Assembly: GCA_003254925.1 (NCBI GenBank)
Contig: QANZ01035224.1
Coordinates: 91,343 to 155,342, forward strand
Length of the DNA stretch: 64,000 nucleotides
Reading direction: 5' to 3'
Source: Chamaecrista fasciculata
Taxonomy: Eukaryota > Streptophyta > Magnoliopsida > Fabales > Fabaceae
Shown here one piece after another: positions 12,319 to 22,380 of this stretch. A program made the position numbers and the translations under genes. The stretch's first letter is position 1. The number at the start of each line of letters is the position of its first letter. The notes beneath the pieces were generated by a model. The model worked only from the letters and a program-made list of their open reading frames with translations, searched no databases and was not told where the DNA came from.

Positions 12319-12930
12319 GGTCAAGTACACAGCATGGCATACATGATGAATCCTATTGCCGAAGCATAAGGGATGCCACTCATGCGCCCTCGCTCAACAA
12401 GTGTCTTGGGACATTGTTTCTTGCTCAGGGCCAAACCATGATTCATCGGAACGAATCCGTTCTTGGAATCTTGCATACTGAACCGATTCAGTACCTTATC
12501 AAAGTATGTACTCTCACTTAATCCAAGAAGCCTTCGAGACCTATCTCTATAGATCTTGATGCCTAGAATATAGGCAGCTTCTCCTAAGTCCTTCATTGAG
12601 AATGATTTTCCCAACCAAGATTTTACAATCTCCAACGTTGGAATATCATTTCCAATGAGCAATATGTCATCGCCATAAAGCACCAAGAACACAATTGTGC
12701 TCCCACTAACCTTCTTGTAAACACAAGGTTCATTAGGGTTTTGTAAGAAGCCAAACTCTTTGACTACTTCATCAAAACGATGATTCCAACTCCGCGAGGC
12801 TTGCTTCAATCCATAAATGGATCTCTGAAGCTTGCACACCTTTCCTGGTTCCTCTGGACATACAAACCCCTCAGGTTGTGTCATGTACACATCCTCGAGC
12901 AGCCTTCCATTAAGGAATGCTGTTTGGCCC
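12319..12930 (-). pseudogene. Copia reverse transcriptase fragment
   Basis: About 200 codons are nearly the same as the RT of the element at 46370-46976. They include the LNGRLLEDVYM, SIYGLKQASRSWNHRF and catalytic loop segments. The catalytic loop reads LYGDDILLIGN, with Gly in place of the usual Val of YVDD. The frame ends in SAIGFIMYAMLC and then meets the LTR start. A 5' truncation joins it to an LTR scrap. It cannot encode a full RT. Confidence 0.85.
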
Positions 12931-13013
12931 ATACATAATTTATCATCCATAAATCAGTCAAACAGTATGTCCATACATATAAAATGATTGGCCCTAGGGC
13001 AGAATCTCCATCA
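12931..13013 (-). repeat. stray 83-bp piece of Copia LTR start
   Basis: On the minus strand it begins TGATGGAGATTCTGCCC and ends at GATAAATTATGT, where the RT fragment follows. It is a copy of the first bases of the 13492-15647 LTR and lies between the leader and the coding remnant. Confidence 0.75.
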
Positions 13014-13477
13014 TTTACCAAAATAAGACCTAGAGCCATATCTACCACCATACTCAAACATACATGAAAAATTTCATATATATATATATATACACCGCAT
13101 CAACAACACAAAAAAACGACTTTGATTGTGTTCAATTAGGGGTGTGCAATTAACATGCCATCTTGGAAAAATAACTCTTGCATCAATAATTCAAGAATTC
13201 AATAATCATATTCAAGAAGTCAAATTTATTGACCCAAAAGTTATAAATTCACAATTTACAATTTTCAGCCAAGACCTAAACTTTTCAAGAAAATTTTTAA
13301 ATCAATCAAATTGATTACCTTATGTATCAAATACATAAATTTGCACCATTCTTAGATTCATTAAAATCATGTGGTGGACAATTGCAAAATTCGAGCATAT
13401 CGAATGAAAAACGGTAAACACACAAACATACATCAACATGTATATTCACAAAACTAGCATAAACACAAAGTTAACCT
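13014..13477 (-). other. 5' untranslated leader of the rearranged Copia element
   Basis: It is closely similar on the opposite strand to 40276-40800, the leader of the larger Copia element (shared phrases around CTTTTCAAGAAAATTTTTAA, TTTTCATTCGAT and AAATACATAAATTTGCACC). It contains a TATATATATA run. There is no coding function; the short open frame at 13126-13314 is not a gene. Confidence 0.75.
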
Positions 13478-13490
13478 GGCTCTGATACCA
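13478..13490 (-). promoter_or_regulatory. primer-binding site (initiator tRNA-Met type)
   Basis: On the minus strand TGGTATCAGAGCC lies one base inside the LTR end at 13492. This is the standard primer site complementary to the 3' end of initiator tRNA-Met used by plant Copia elements. It fixes the strand and the 5' LTR. Confidence 0.92.
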
Positions 13491-13491
13491 C

Positions 13492-15647
13492 TGTTGGAGA
13501 TTATAGAGCAAAGCGCAGCGAAAAAGGGGTAAAATTAAAATTTTTACAAAACCTTATAATCTCCTCCATAGGATCCACTACTTCTGTTTATACCAGTGAG
13601 ATGAGATGTTTACCTAAATCACGAATGCTGGAATGTTTGCAATTCCAAGATGTCCACAGACTCGTGTCCTTCCTCTGCCGGTGATCCACACGAATAGTTT
13701 GGCAGATACTCGGGTGCTAGCTTGTAATCTCTTCTCCAAGAGATTACGGGAACCAATCTACAATCTTGGAATTTCAAGAACTCTTCTTGAAATATCCAGG
13801 AATTAATGGCGCACTACCAAGAACAAACTTCTTGGCCACTAACTCTAGGGATTTTCGCCCCTCTCTATTTCTCACACACAAATCGCCTCTAAAACCCTAA
13901 GTTTAGAGTTAGTCGAACTCTCCCTATTTTCCCCTCAAGATAGGCGACTTCTTCACACTACTTGGGCTAGGGTTTTAGGCGACTTTCCTAGTGTATTTAT
14001 AGAGTCTTCATTCCTTAAATTAGGGAATCAAAAAATCTTGATTATAAGATTACATTAATATTATAATTCAAAATTAAGGTGCAATCTCAATTTAAATTTC
14101 AAGATGATATCTTGAAACCTAAAATGCACACTTCCCATTGGTTGGAATGAGTCAGGAGGATTTGAATTCTTAATTAAAATATTACATTAATATCTTAATT
14201 TAAAATTCAAAGTGCATTCTTGAAATTTAAAATGCAAGATCAAATCTTGCATTTCGATATCCAAGAATGCGCCACCCTCCTTGTTATTTTATAGGAATTT
14301 AACAAATAAGAAAACAATCCTAACTCTTAGGAAGTTATAACCAACTTATTAATATCCTTAACAAATTGAATTAAAATATGACCCTAATATCTTAATTCAA
14401 ATTTGAATCTTGAATTCAAATTCAAATCTTGAATTCAAATCAAATCTTGAATTCAAATTAACAAAATCATATTTCATTAATTAATTCAAGAGTGAGGCGC
14501 CACCCTCATCTTGTTATCTTTCAATATTAGAGTATTTAATAAATCAATAATCCCCTAATTCTTAGAATACTTACCCAATTCATTATTCCCTAATATTTTA
14601 AATAACAACTCAATTGTAAATAGATTAATCAAATTAAATATTTAATAATTAATATATTTAAACTTGTCTAACAAATTTAAATATTACAAATGTAGATTTT
14701 ATTTAAGACAAGACTTCATGTTCTAAGACATTCAACTATGTCTTAAATTTTGTCACTAAAGTGACTCACGAATTAAACCCTAATTCATGTCCCATTACAG
14801 TATCTTGATCCTGGTCATGTGTGACCCAGCAGGCCTCACGTGAAATTGGCAGCAAGCCATCTCTATGAATCACAAGTCGAGAGCGGACTCTAGCAAGCCA
14901 TCACGACTACCCAAAACACGTGAGTTATCGTTTTAACATTAACAACTTAACCTTAGTACCACCTTGTCATAATCCCTATTGTCACACGATATTTTGGTCA
15001 TGGATAAGACATGGGATAATCATCCTTGTAATCCAAACCATAACTTTCTCGATTCCTTGAGTTAGTCTTATTACCCTGTGTGGCCACACATTCCTTGGAC
15101 AAACTCATCGAGGGGCCCAGTTAAATATCTATCATCTTAATGGGGGTCAAAATTCCTTCTTGGTCAACCACATTCCTCAACACGACAAACAACTAAACCC
15201 GTACCTAGCTTGTATGGCTACCCTGTTACGGGCAACGTTGGACTAGACCAAAGTTCAGCATCTACAACGCCAAAATAATGAAGACCTCAGCTCTAAGGGC
15301 ATCGTGACAGGTGTACTTGAGAGGCTAGCTCATGACTAAACCCATGCAGGACTCTCGGGTCGGTCCAGTAACTTGTAACCCTTTACATAATTGCAGCATG
15401 ACTCTCGAGAAGCATCACATGCGTGTATCTCCATACATCGAAGTCATGCTGGTCTTAGTTCATTCACGTTCCCACGTGAATAATCGATCAGGGACACTTT
15501 AGAATAATTATCTCATAATTAATCAAGGATTGCTATCAAAGTAAACATGTTAATAATATGTTAACAACATAATTTATCATTCATAAATAAGTCAAACAAT
15601 ATGTCCATACATATAAAATGATTGGCCCTAGGGCACAATCTCCATCA
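13492..15647 (-). repeat. full Copia 5' LTR (2156 bp)
   Basis: On the minus strand it runs from TGATGGAGATTGTGCCC to ATAATCTCCAACA, and is followed by the primer site. The ends form a near 11-bp inverted repeat (start TG(A/T)TGGAGATT, end AATCTCCAACA). It contains the same GGTGGCGC and TTGAATTCAAATTC blocks as the LTRs at 38108 and 47648, and a CTATAAATA TATA box. No matching target duplication can be tested because the element's other end is truncated. Confidence 0.9.
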
Positions 15648-15840
15648 CTGTTCGTGTGGATTACCGGCAGAGGAAAGACACGAGTCTGTGGACTTCTTGG
15701 AATTGTAATCATTCAAGCATCCGTTTGATTTAGGTAAACATCTTATCTAACTGGTATAAACACAATTAGTGGATCCTATGGAGGAGATTATAAAATTTTA
15801 TTTTTACCTTTTTCGCTGCGTTTGCTCCATAATCTCCAAC
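15648..15840 (+). repeat. 3' terminal ~190 bp of another Copia LTR
   Basis: The plus-strand sequence CTGTTCGTGTGGATTACCGGC to CTCCATAATCTCCAACA is the end of the family LTR. Its left side is cut by the element ending at 15647. What follows (TGGGGGAGAGG) is not a primer site, so this is the outer end of a 3' or solo LTR. Confidence 0.8.
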
Positions 15841-16436
15841 ATGGGGGAGAGGAGTAAGTTAGAGTAACTTACATTTTGGTTTACCCAAAACTTTTAAAAT
15901 AGGTGTTATTTCGAAAATCATATAAATTTAAAAATTTAAAAATTTATTTAGAGGGAAATTCAGCCTCTTAGTTTTGTTTTCTCTAGAGATTGTCTTGATT
16001 CTTCGTTAAAGCTTTATGTGATTAAATATCCTTTATATGATAGAGGCATTTGTTTCTTCACCCTTTTATCCCAAACACAAGGCATAAACACGTTATCCCT
16101 TATTAGCCCCTTTGAGCCTTTTTAATTGTGAAATCCTAGAGTTTTAGAAATTAATTTTGGGGGTTTAGGAGTAGAATTAGTAATTTTTAGATTTTCAAAT
16201 AGACTTTAAAGTTAGTCCTAGGCCGGGATTGGGAGTTTTTAGTTTAGATTTTTTAAGAAATTATAAAATTTGATAGTTTAGAGTTTTAATTGTCATATTT
16301 GGAAACTACGTATTTTTATGAGGTTGTGGTAAAAATTTGGGAGCAAACAGAATTTAAAATTTTATCTGAGTTTTTCTTTAGATAGAAGAAAAAGAAACTC
16401 AATAGAAACATCTCTCATAAGTTCACTAATTATGTT
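15841..16436. other. spacer, no gene seen
   Basis: AT-rich, with no coding similarity recognised. It lies between an LTR tail and plastid-derived DNA, and may partly be plastid intergenic DNA near its right end. Confidence 0.4.
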
Positions 16437-16760
16437 TTATGTTGGCGGGTCTCTTTGTATGTGTTGTCCGGAAAGAGGAGGACTCAATGATTATTCGTTC
16501 GCCGGAACCAGAAGTCAAAATTTTGGTAGATAGGGATCCCATAAAAACGTCTTTCGAGGAATGGGCTAAACCCGGTCATTTCTCAAGAACAATAGCTAAG
16601 GGACCTGATACTACTACTTGGATCTGGAACTTACATGCTGATGCTCATGATTTCGATAGCCATACTAGTGATTTGGAGGAGATTTCTCGAAAAGTATTTA
16701 GTGCCCATTTCGGCCAACTCTCCATCTTCTTTCTTTGGCTGAGTGGCATGTATTTCCCAT
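16437..16760 (+). pseudogene. psaA: nuclear copy of chloroplast psaA, N-terminal part (NUPT)
   Basis: psaA encodes the P700 apoprotein A1 of photosystem I in the chloroplast. From the native ATG at 16487 the frame reads [18 protein letters not shown], continues with [20 protein letters not shown] and [18 protein letters not shown], and reaches [10 protein letters not shown], that is residues 1 to about 90 of a protein of about 750. The 50 bases before the ATG also look like the plastid upstream region. The reading frame is undamaged, so the transfer is recent, but the copy is cut after GMYF and cannot make a photosystem protein. The in-frame Met at 16439 is not the real start. Confidence 0.93.
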
Positions 16761-17084
16761 AAATGTCACATTTGAGAAAGAATTGAAAGATGTTCGAATC
16801 GAATATTTCAAAAATGAATTTCATATTTGAAATCTACTCTCCCTATTGAAGCTAAAAATATAAAGTTTGTTAAGAAATTCTTCTTCTTGAAAATTTGAGA
16901 TTTTAGGGACTATTTTGAAAATATTTTGGATATTCTAAGTATTCCCAAAAATACCAACCTTTGAGATACTAAATCGTAATATCAGATTGCCCCCTAATTT
17001 TTTTTTTTTAAATTCCAGATTGATGCCACTAGGTTTTATATCAGCTTGCATGACTTCCCTCCTCTCTTCATTTTCCGTTCTCTC

Positions 17085-17280
17085 TGTTGGAGATTGTGCC
17101 CTAGGGCCAATCATTTTATAGATATGTTGAGAACATATCAATTAATTTATGGAGATAAATTAATGGTTATCATATTATTAGCATGTTTACTATGATAACA
17201 ATCCGTGATTAATTATGAGATAATTAATCTAAACTGTCCCTGGTCGCTCATTCAAGTGGGAGCTTGAACTGAACTAAGAC
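17085..17280 (+). repeat. Copia LTR start (196 bp), cut at a single N
   Basis: It starts TGTTGGAGATTGTGCCC and follows the family LTR to AACTAAGAC, where the N at 17281 stops it. It lies between the two psaA pieces, so an LTR element probably inserted in or beside the plastid DNA. Confidence 0.85.
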
Positions 17281-17281
17281 N
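17281..17281. other. single-N assembly join
   Basis: As at 12070, a lone N ends a copy of the same LTR about 200 bp from its start, and the following sequence is unrelated to the LTR. The real gap is probably at least the rest of an LTR (about 2 kb) and perhaps a whole element. Confidence 0.8.
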
Positions 17282-17439
17282 GGGATTTTTTTGAGATTTC
17301 ATCATTCTTCTTAGTCCCATACCTGATAAGGAAGGGAGGATATTTTTTTTAACAAAGTTTTCGTGTTGTTATTCCTAAGCGTAGTGCTTCTTCCCCCATG
17401 TCGCCTATTGGTACTAGTGGAGTAGAGTTGACCTAACCC

Positions 17440-17692
17440 ATATCTTTACCGATTAACCAATTTTTAAATGCTGGAGTAGATCCTAAAGAGATCCCACTTC
17501 CTCATGAATTTATCTTGAATCGGGATCTTTTGGCTCAACTTTATCCCAGTTTTGCTGAGGGAGCAACCCCCTTTTTCACCTTGAATTGGTCAAAATATGC
17601 GGAATTTCTTACTTTTCGTGGAGGATTAAATCCAGTAACTGGTGGTCTATGGCTAACCGATATTGCACACCATCATTTAGCTATTGCAATAT
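17440..17692 (+). pseudogene. psaA: nuclear copy of chloroplast psaA, internal part (NUPT)
   Basis: One frame reads [20 protein letters not shown], then [20 protein letters not shown] and [20 protein letters not shown], matching the middle third of PsaA (roughly residues 215-300). It is in frame and undamaged but has no start and ends abruptly. Together with 16437-16760 it implies that about 125 codons between them are missing or lie in the unassembled gap at 17281. The bases at 17335-17439 may also be plastid DNA, but I could not place them. Confidence 0.9.
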
Positions 17693-20243
17693 AAAAAATT
17701 GGAATTCAATATCTATAAAATTAGCTATTTTATATCTATAGATTTCTATATAATATTATATCTATACAGATTTTTCTATATTTATTTTATTTTTTTCTTT
17801 TTATAGAATATTCTAATATTTATTATTAATATTTTGAAAATATTTTATATTCATTTTTATATTCTTTTTATTATATTATTTATTATTTTTTTCAAATTAT
17901 TTATTATTTATAAATATAATAAATTCTATATTTTTATTCAATAAATAAGAGACTATAGTGACCATAAGATATAAAAATCTCTCTTCCATACACATTCTAT
18001 TTTGTTTTGATTCTCCACATTAGTCTCTTTATATCTCTTTTTCTTCACCAACTTTCCAAGGCCTTCTCCATTTTGTTCTCCATGATTTTCTCTCATATTG
18101 TGTTGTCAAAATTTCACCAATAAGCTTGCACGCACTTTGTAACAAATTCACATATAAAAAAAACCTAAATATAAAGAAAGAAAACATAACATATTTGAAA
18201 CATGGTGAAATTGCAAGGATTAACGCTTTTAAACTTATCTTTTTAAGGTTTATGAGATCTCAAAACTTCTCAATAATCTGCAAATAAATTGTATATGAAA
18301 GAACAAAATATTGTCTTAAAAATAAAAAATCATGAAAATCCATTTAATAAAAATAAAGGAAATAAAAACCAATTTTTTGTCAATTTGGTGAATCGATATA
18401 ATAAGAATATATTATAAAAAATGAATTTGAAGATGTATGGTTAAATCAGTAATTGAAAGAGATACTCTACCACAGTCAAAGACACCAGCTTTGTTAATCT
18501 CTGGAGTCTTCATGACATCATTCAATTCAGTATTTCCCTAAAAATCATTTGTATGATTAAGCAAACATTAATTGTATTTATACGTCTAAATATATTGTTA
18601 TTCAGAACATAATAAATTTGAAAAACAAAAGATACATTAACAACTCCATCGCTCAACTGCTCATTGATAGAATTGATAATATCCGGCAGAAAAAACACAT
18701 GTGAAGGGCAACTAAAAATAAAAAGTATTACTTTTTCTGAAAATCATGGAACCTTAAATAATTATAGACCTATAGAGTATAAAGATAAAAATGATCAAGG
18801 ATTAAATCATGTATAAATATATGCATATAAACATACATCGGCAACTTTTTCGCTTGATTGCCCGAATTGTTTCTGTCCTGCAAATAATTGGGTATTAACT
18901 ATAAATAAACTCACCTTTATGATATAGAAAATTTAAGTACATGACTTATTTTCCGAGTTGGAGGATAAAAGAAGGGCGATGATTGTTTTCTCATCGGTCA
19001 TGCGTTGAACAGTGATGATGGGTCCGTTGATGGTGTATAGGCTTTAACTCTGCGATCTATTGAATGGAGTTAGTGATGAAACAAACAAATGAAAATGAAA
19101 TACCTGAGTTGCTTTTTCACAACTGACTTAATCTTCATCCTTTGATATATATAGAGAATGATGTACGTAAAAAACCATTCAAAATCAAGATTAATAATAG
19201 AGATTTCTAACAATCAATCAAATTAAATGAGATTGATAATGATACATTGTATTTTAGGAAGAAATGATATTAGTATTAATCTACTAATGATATAAGGTGA
19301 AAGTTACTATAAGAGTTGATAATTTATAATGATTGGAGAACTAATTGGGGATATTGGCCATATGGCGTGGGCATTTATATTGATGGGTCAACTAATCTTA
19401 AAATAACAACAAATCATTATAATTGTATTTAATAGATATACAAAAAATAAAACACAGACATATGAGTGGCAACCATGAATGCCTAAATCACTAAATCACA
19501 TTAATTTTGTGATTGGTAAGCATTAATAACTTTGAATCCACTTGGCTAAATTTATCCAAGTGACATGGACAATCCACACGACAACCCTTCATTGGACTCC
19601 AAAATGCCACGCAGGAGACACATGGACTTAGAAGGTGAACCCCATGCCACGTAGGAGCCATGTGGCATGGATTCAACCATGTTTCTCCTTGTTATAGCAT
19701 AGATAATAGATAGATAATAGATGTTCAATCATTCTCCTCTAATCACACAAACAATTATTATTATTATTATTATTTTTTTGCTTCAATTGATTGACATGTA
19801 ATTATTAAAATTTACATATAATAATTGTCTCCTACAAAGTTTATTAATTCTTAAAAATTATTATAATAGAGTAAATAGTTTATTATGTGAAAATTAAGGC
19901 AAATATGCCACAAATAATAAGAGTACTAACAATCATAAACGTATATATCTTTCATTGCAATTTATAAATTTATATATTATATTTTATCAAGTATTTGTAA
20001 TTATTTGTTGATTTACAAGCATGCCACAAAATATATTTTAAAATATCTTTTTCACAAAGCAAGTTAATAATTTAATAAATAATACATATTTTTGTTTTTG
20101 AATAAAACTGAAAACCCCCCGTGGAACCGTTATTTCTAGTTGAAAAATATATTGGGTAAGTTCATTTGTATCTTAAATCTTTTTTAGGTTAATTATATTT
20201 TTTTCAGCTTATAAACAATGGGGTATCTTTCATCTATCCATAT
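17693..20243. other. AT-rich region without a recognised gene
   Basis: Very AT-rich at 17700-17950, then ordinary AT-rich spacer with an (ATT)n run near 19755. On the minus strand, short exon-like stretches with plausible splice edges occur between 19140 and 18460 (for example INGPIITVQRMTDEKTII and FFLPDIINSINEQL frames). They could be scraps of an old gene, but I recognise no family and cannot join them into a frame. Confidence 0.35.
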
Positions 20244-20498
20244 AACAATTTAGAGGAATAGTTAAAATTTTCCTAACAATGTCGTCTCTCAGACTCAAAT
20301 ATAAGTTCTTCTACTTGGAATGCAGTTCAGTTATCACTGTACCAAACACTTATTGATAATCAATTATGCTTTTAAAATCTTCCCAACAATTTAGAGGAAC
20401 AATTAAAATCTTCCCAACAATGTCGTCTCTGAGACTCAAATATTACTTGGAATGCAGTTCAGTTATCACTGTACCAAACACTTATTGATAATCAATTA
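20244..20498 (+). repeat. tandem duplication (units of 141 and 114+ bp) cut by the LARD insertion
   Basis: Unit 1 (20244-20384) and unit 2 (20385-20498, continuing at 27415) share AACAATTTAGAGGAA, ACAATGTCGTCTCT and CACTTATTGATAATCAATTA blocks. Unit 1 preserves the uninterrupted site (AATCAATTATGCTTTTAAA), and so acts as an internal empty-site control for the insertion at 20499-27414. Confidence 0.85.
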
Positions 20499-20936
20499 TG
20501 ATGAACCAGGATTTGGCCGGGGGTCGTTTCCCGGTTCGCTGCAAGATTTTCCTGCAAGACAATGAACCACAGGGGAGTTCCCCTGTGATTCACCTCCGAA
20601 GCTTAAGTTAGTAAGAGTATGAGCTAGCATGAGTAGCGTGTGAGTAATGAGTTACGTACCTTTCATAGGGTTACCATCTTGTATTTATAGGCTTATTGAG
20701 GAGAGTCCCAACCCAACCAACTTCCTTGATTGTAGAAGAGATATCTTGAGTGATATGAGAGGTGAATCATAATCTTTCCTATTTCATGTAGGAAGATATT
20801 GTTTTGTTAATTAAGGATAAGTGAGTCACTATTTCCTTATTTGTGTAGGGCTCCTTGATGGCTTGTAGGCTTATGGCGCGTTGAGCCAAGGGCATCTTCT
20901 GCCAATTGGGCCTCCTAATTATTGGGCCTATTATCA
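20499..20936 (-). repeat. LARD 3' LTR (438 bp)
   Basis: On the plus strand it runs from TGATGAACCAGGATTTGGCC to GGGCCTATTATCA. It is nearly identical to 26977-27414. On the minus strand, where the element reads, this is the downstream LTR. Confidence 0.92.
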
Positions 20937-21649
20937 CTAGTCCCAACAAAAGAAGTGAAGTTCTGTCCCCATGAGATGTGTCCCCACGAGTGGATGACAG
21001 ATACAACGTTTTTCGTTGGTTTGTTTTGAGGCGCTTTGTCCTTCCATTTCTGGTGCTTGGGCGTTTATCCTGATCAGGATTGATTCAAGATGTGTTTTGC
21101 ACTGCCTGTGCATCTTTGTTGCTTGGGCGCTCATGCGCTTTGATCTCCTTAGCGGCGTCGTGCCATTTGGGCGTTCTTGCCTGCCTAAAGGCTTCCTGGT
21201 CCGATTATGCATTCGACCTGAACTTTGCCATTTGGACATAGTCAGATATTTGGGCTATTACCACTAGCCCCTTCGAAAGAAGTGAGATTGTGTCCCCACG
21301 AGGGGAGTCCCGCTTAACGACGTGGTCGTTCGCTCAGAATTTCCTGATGGCGCCATTGGCGTCCTCGTTCCGTTTTGAGTATTTTCATGTTCATAGCCTC
21401 ATGGCTTACGGCGTCCATGATTTTGGCGCGCTCACTGGGGAGGTTTGAGACTTAGTTTCCATTTGATTCTCCTGAAGACCTTGGCGGTCTTTGTGTTAGG
21501 TTGCCATGCTTTCCATGAAGTTGCTGGGACTTAATTGTGAGGGCGATGGCCCGTAGTCGCGGGTAAGGACGCCATGCCTTCCACGAGGGTGCTGGGACTC
21601 AAAGTTGATGTTTGAAACATGCGCATGTCTTTGTGGCTAGCCTCCTAAG

Positions 21650-21770
21650 GGTCCGCTTGGAGTGTGAGTGTCATACTCACTGGACGTCAGGGCGTCCTAA
21701 AACCAAGGGAGGATCGGTCCGCTTGGGGTGTGGGTGCCATACCCACTGGACGTCAGGGCGTCCTAGAATC
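21650..21770. repeat. tandem repeat, two ~60-bp units, in the LARD interior
   Basis: GGTCCGCTTGG(A/G)GTGTG and CACTGGACGTCAGGGCGTCC occur in both units (21650-21715 and 21716-21770). A third, diverged copy starts near 22297 (GGTCCGCATGG). The surrounding 21000-22600 is GC-rich with many GGCGTC words, unlike the rest of the element. Confidence 0.8.
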
Positions 21771-22179
21771 GCTAAGGGCGTCCCTTAACACCCGATTTTA
21801 GCCTCATTGGGCTTTGGTCATGGACTGGTTGGGCGTCGGGGCCCTTGCCGCTTGGCAGCCTTGTACTGGAGATGGCGTCAGCGCCTTGTTCTGCCTTGTG
21901 ATTGTAGATCTTTGCCTAATTAGGCTCGGTGTGTGTCAGGCGCCTGAATCGGCGTGACTTCTGTTTTCCTTGCTGTGAATGTGTATGTTGTTTGGATCAT
22001 TAGCTTTCCATGTCCATAATTTATCTGAGGCTTTGTCGCCGATTTTGGCTAGACATCTGTCTAGTATAACTTAAGCATAAACTGTTAGTTTAATGAATCC
22101 TACAACAAAATTGAGAATAATAATTAATGCTTGCAGCAAAACTTTTTACCATATTATTTATTAGTGCTTCCTCGAGCAT

Positions 22180-22380
22180 TCTCACGATTCGATCATTATG
22201 TTTATTTGCACACTAAGGTGCTGCCTCGCGATGGGCACGCTTCGAGCGTTTTGCGTATCATACGCTAAGTATTGACTAGTCATCCAAGGGAGGGTCGGTC
22301 CGCATGGTAGTGAGTGCCATACTCACAAGGCTCCTTCGAGGGCCTTTTCGCTGCTGTTCCGAGGGCGTCCCCTCGAGCAG
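22180..22380 (-). repeat. segment shared with the Tat-type Gypsy 3' region
   Basis: The reverse complement of this stretch aligns with 53571-53760. Both have the GGGACGCCCTCGGAACAG-like block, the GTGAGTATG(A/G)CACTCAC block, CCTCCCTTGGATGACTAGTC and the CGCTCGAAG segment. The relation is visible by eye over nearly 200 bp. Confidence 0.78.

Larger units (their letters stand above)
12071..15647 (-). mobile_element. rearranged, internally deleted Angela-type Copia element
   Basis: On the minus strand the order is: full 5' LTR (15647-13492), primer site, 5' leader (13477-13014), an 83-bp piece of LTR start (13013-12931), a segment of RT (12930-12319), then the start of a 3' LTR (12318-12071) cut by the single N. 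Gag, protease, integrase and most of RNase H are missing. The stray LTR piece between leader and RT looks like a template switch or ectopic recombination product. The 5' LTR sits against another LTR tail at 15648. Confidence 0.8.

Noticed and set aside
16439..16762. 107-codon open frame taken as a gene from the Met at 16439
   Set aside because: It is plastid psaA; the native start is the ATG at 16487, and the copy is truncated after about 90 codons.
18400..19140. Exon-like minus-strand stretches with possible splice sites
   Set aside because: I could not join them into one frame or recognise any family, and at least one splice phase gives an immediate stop.
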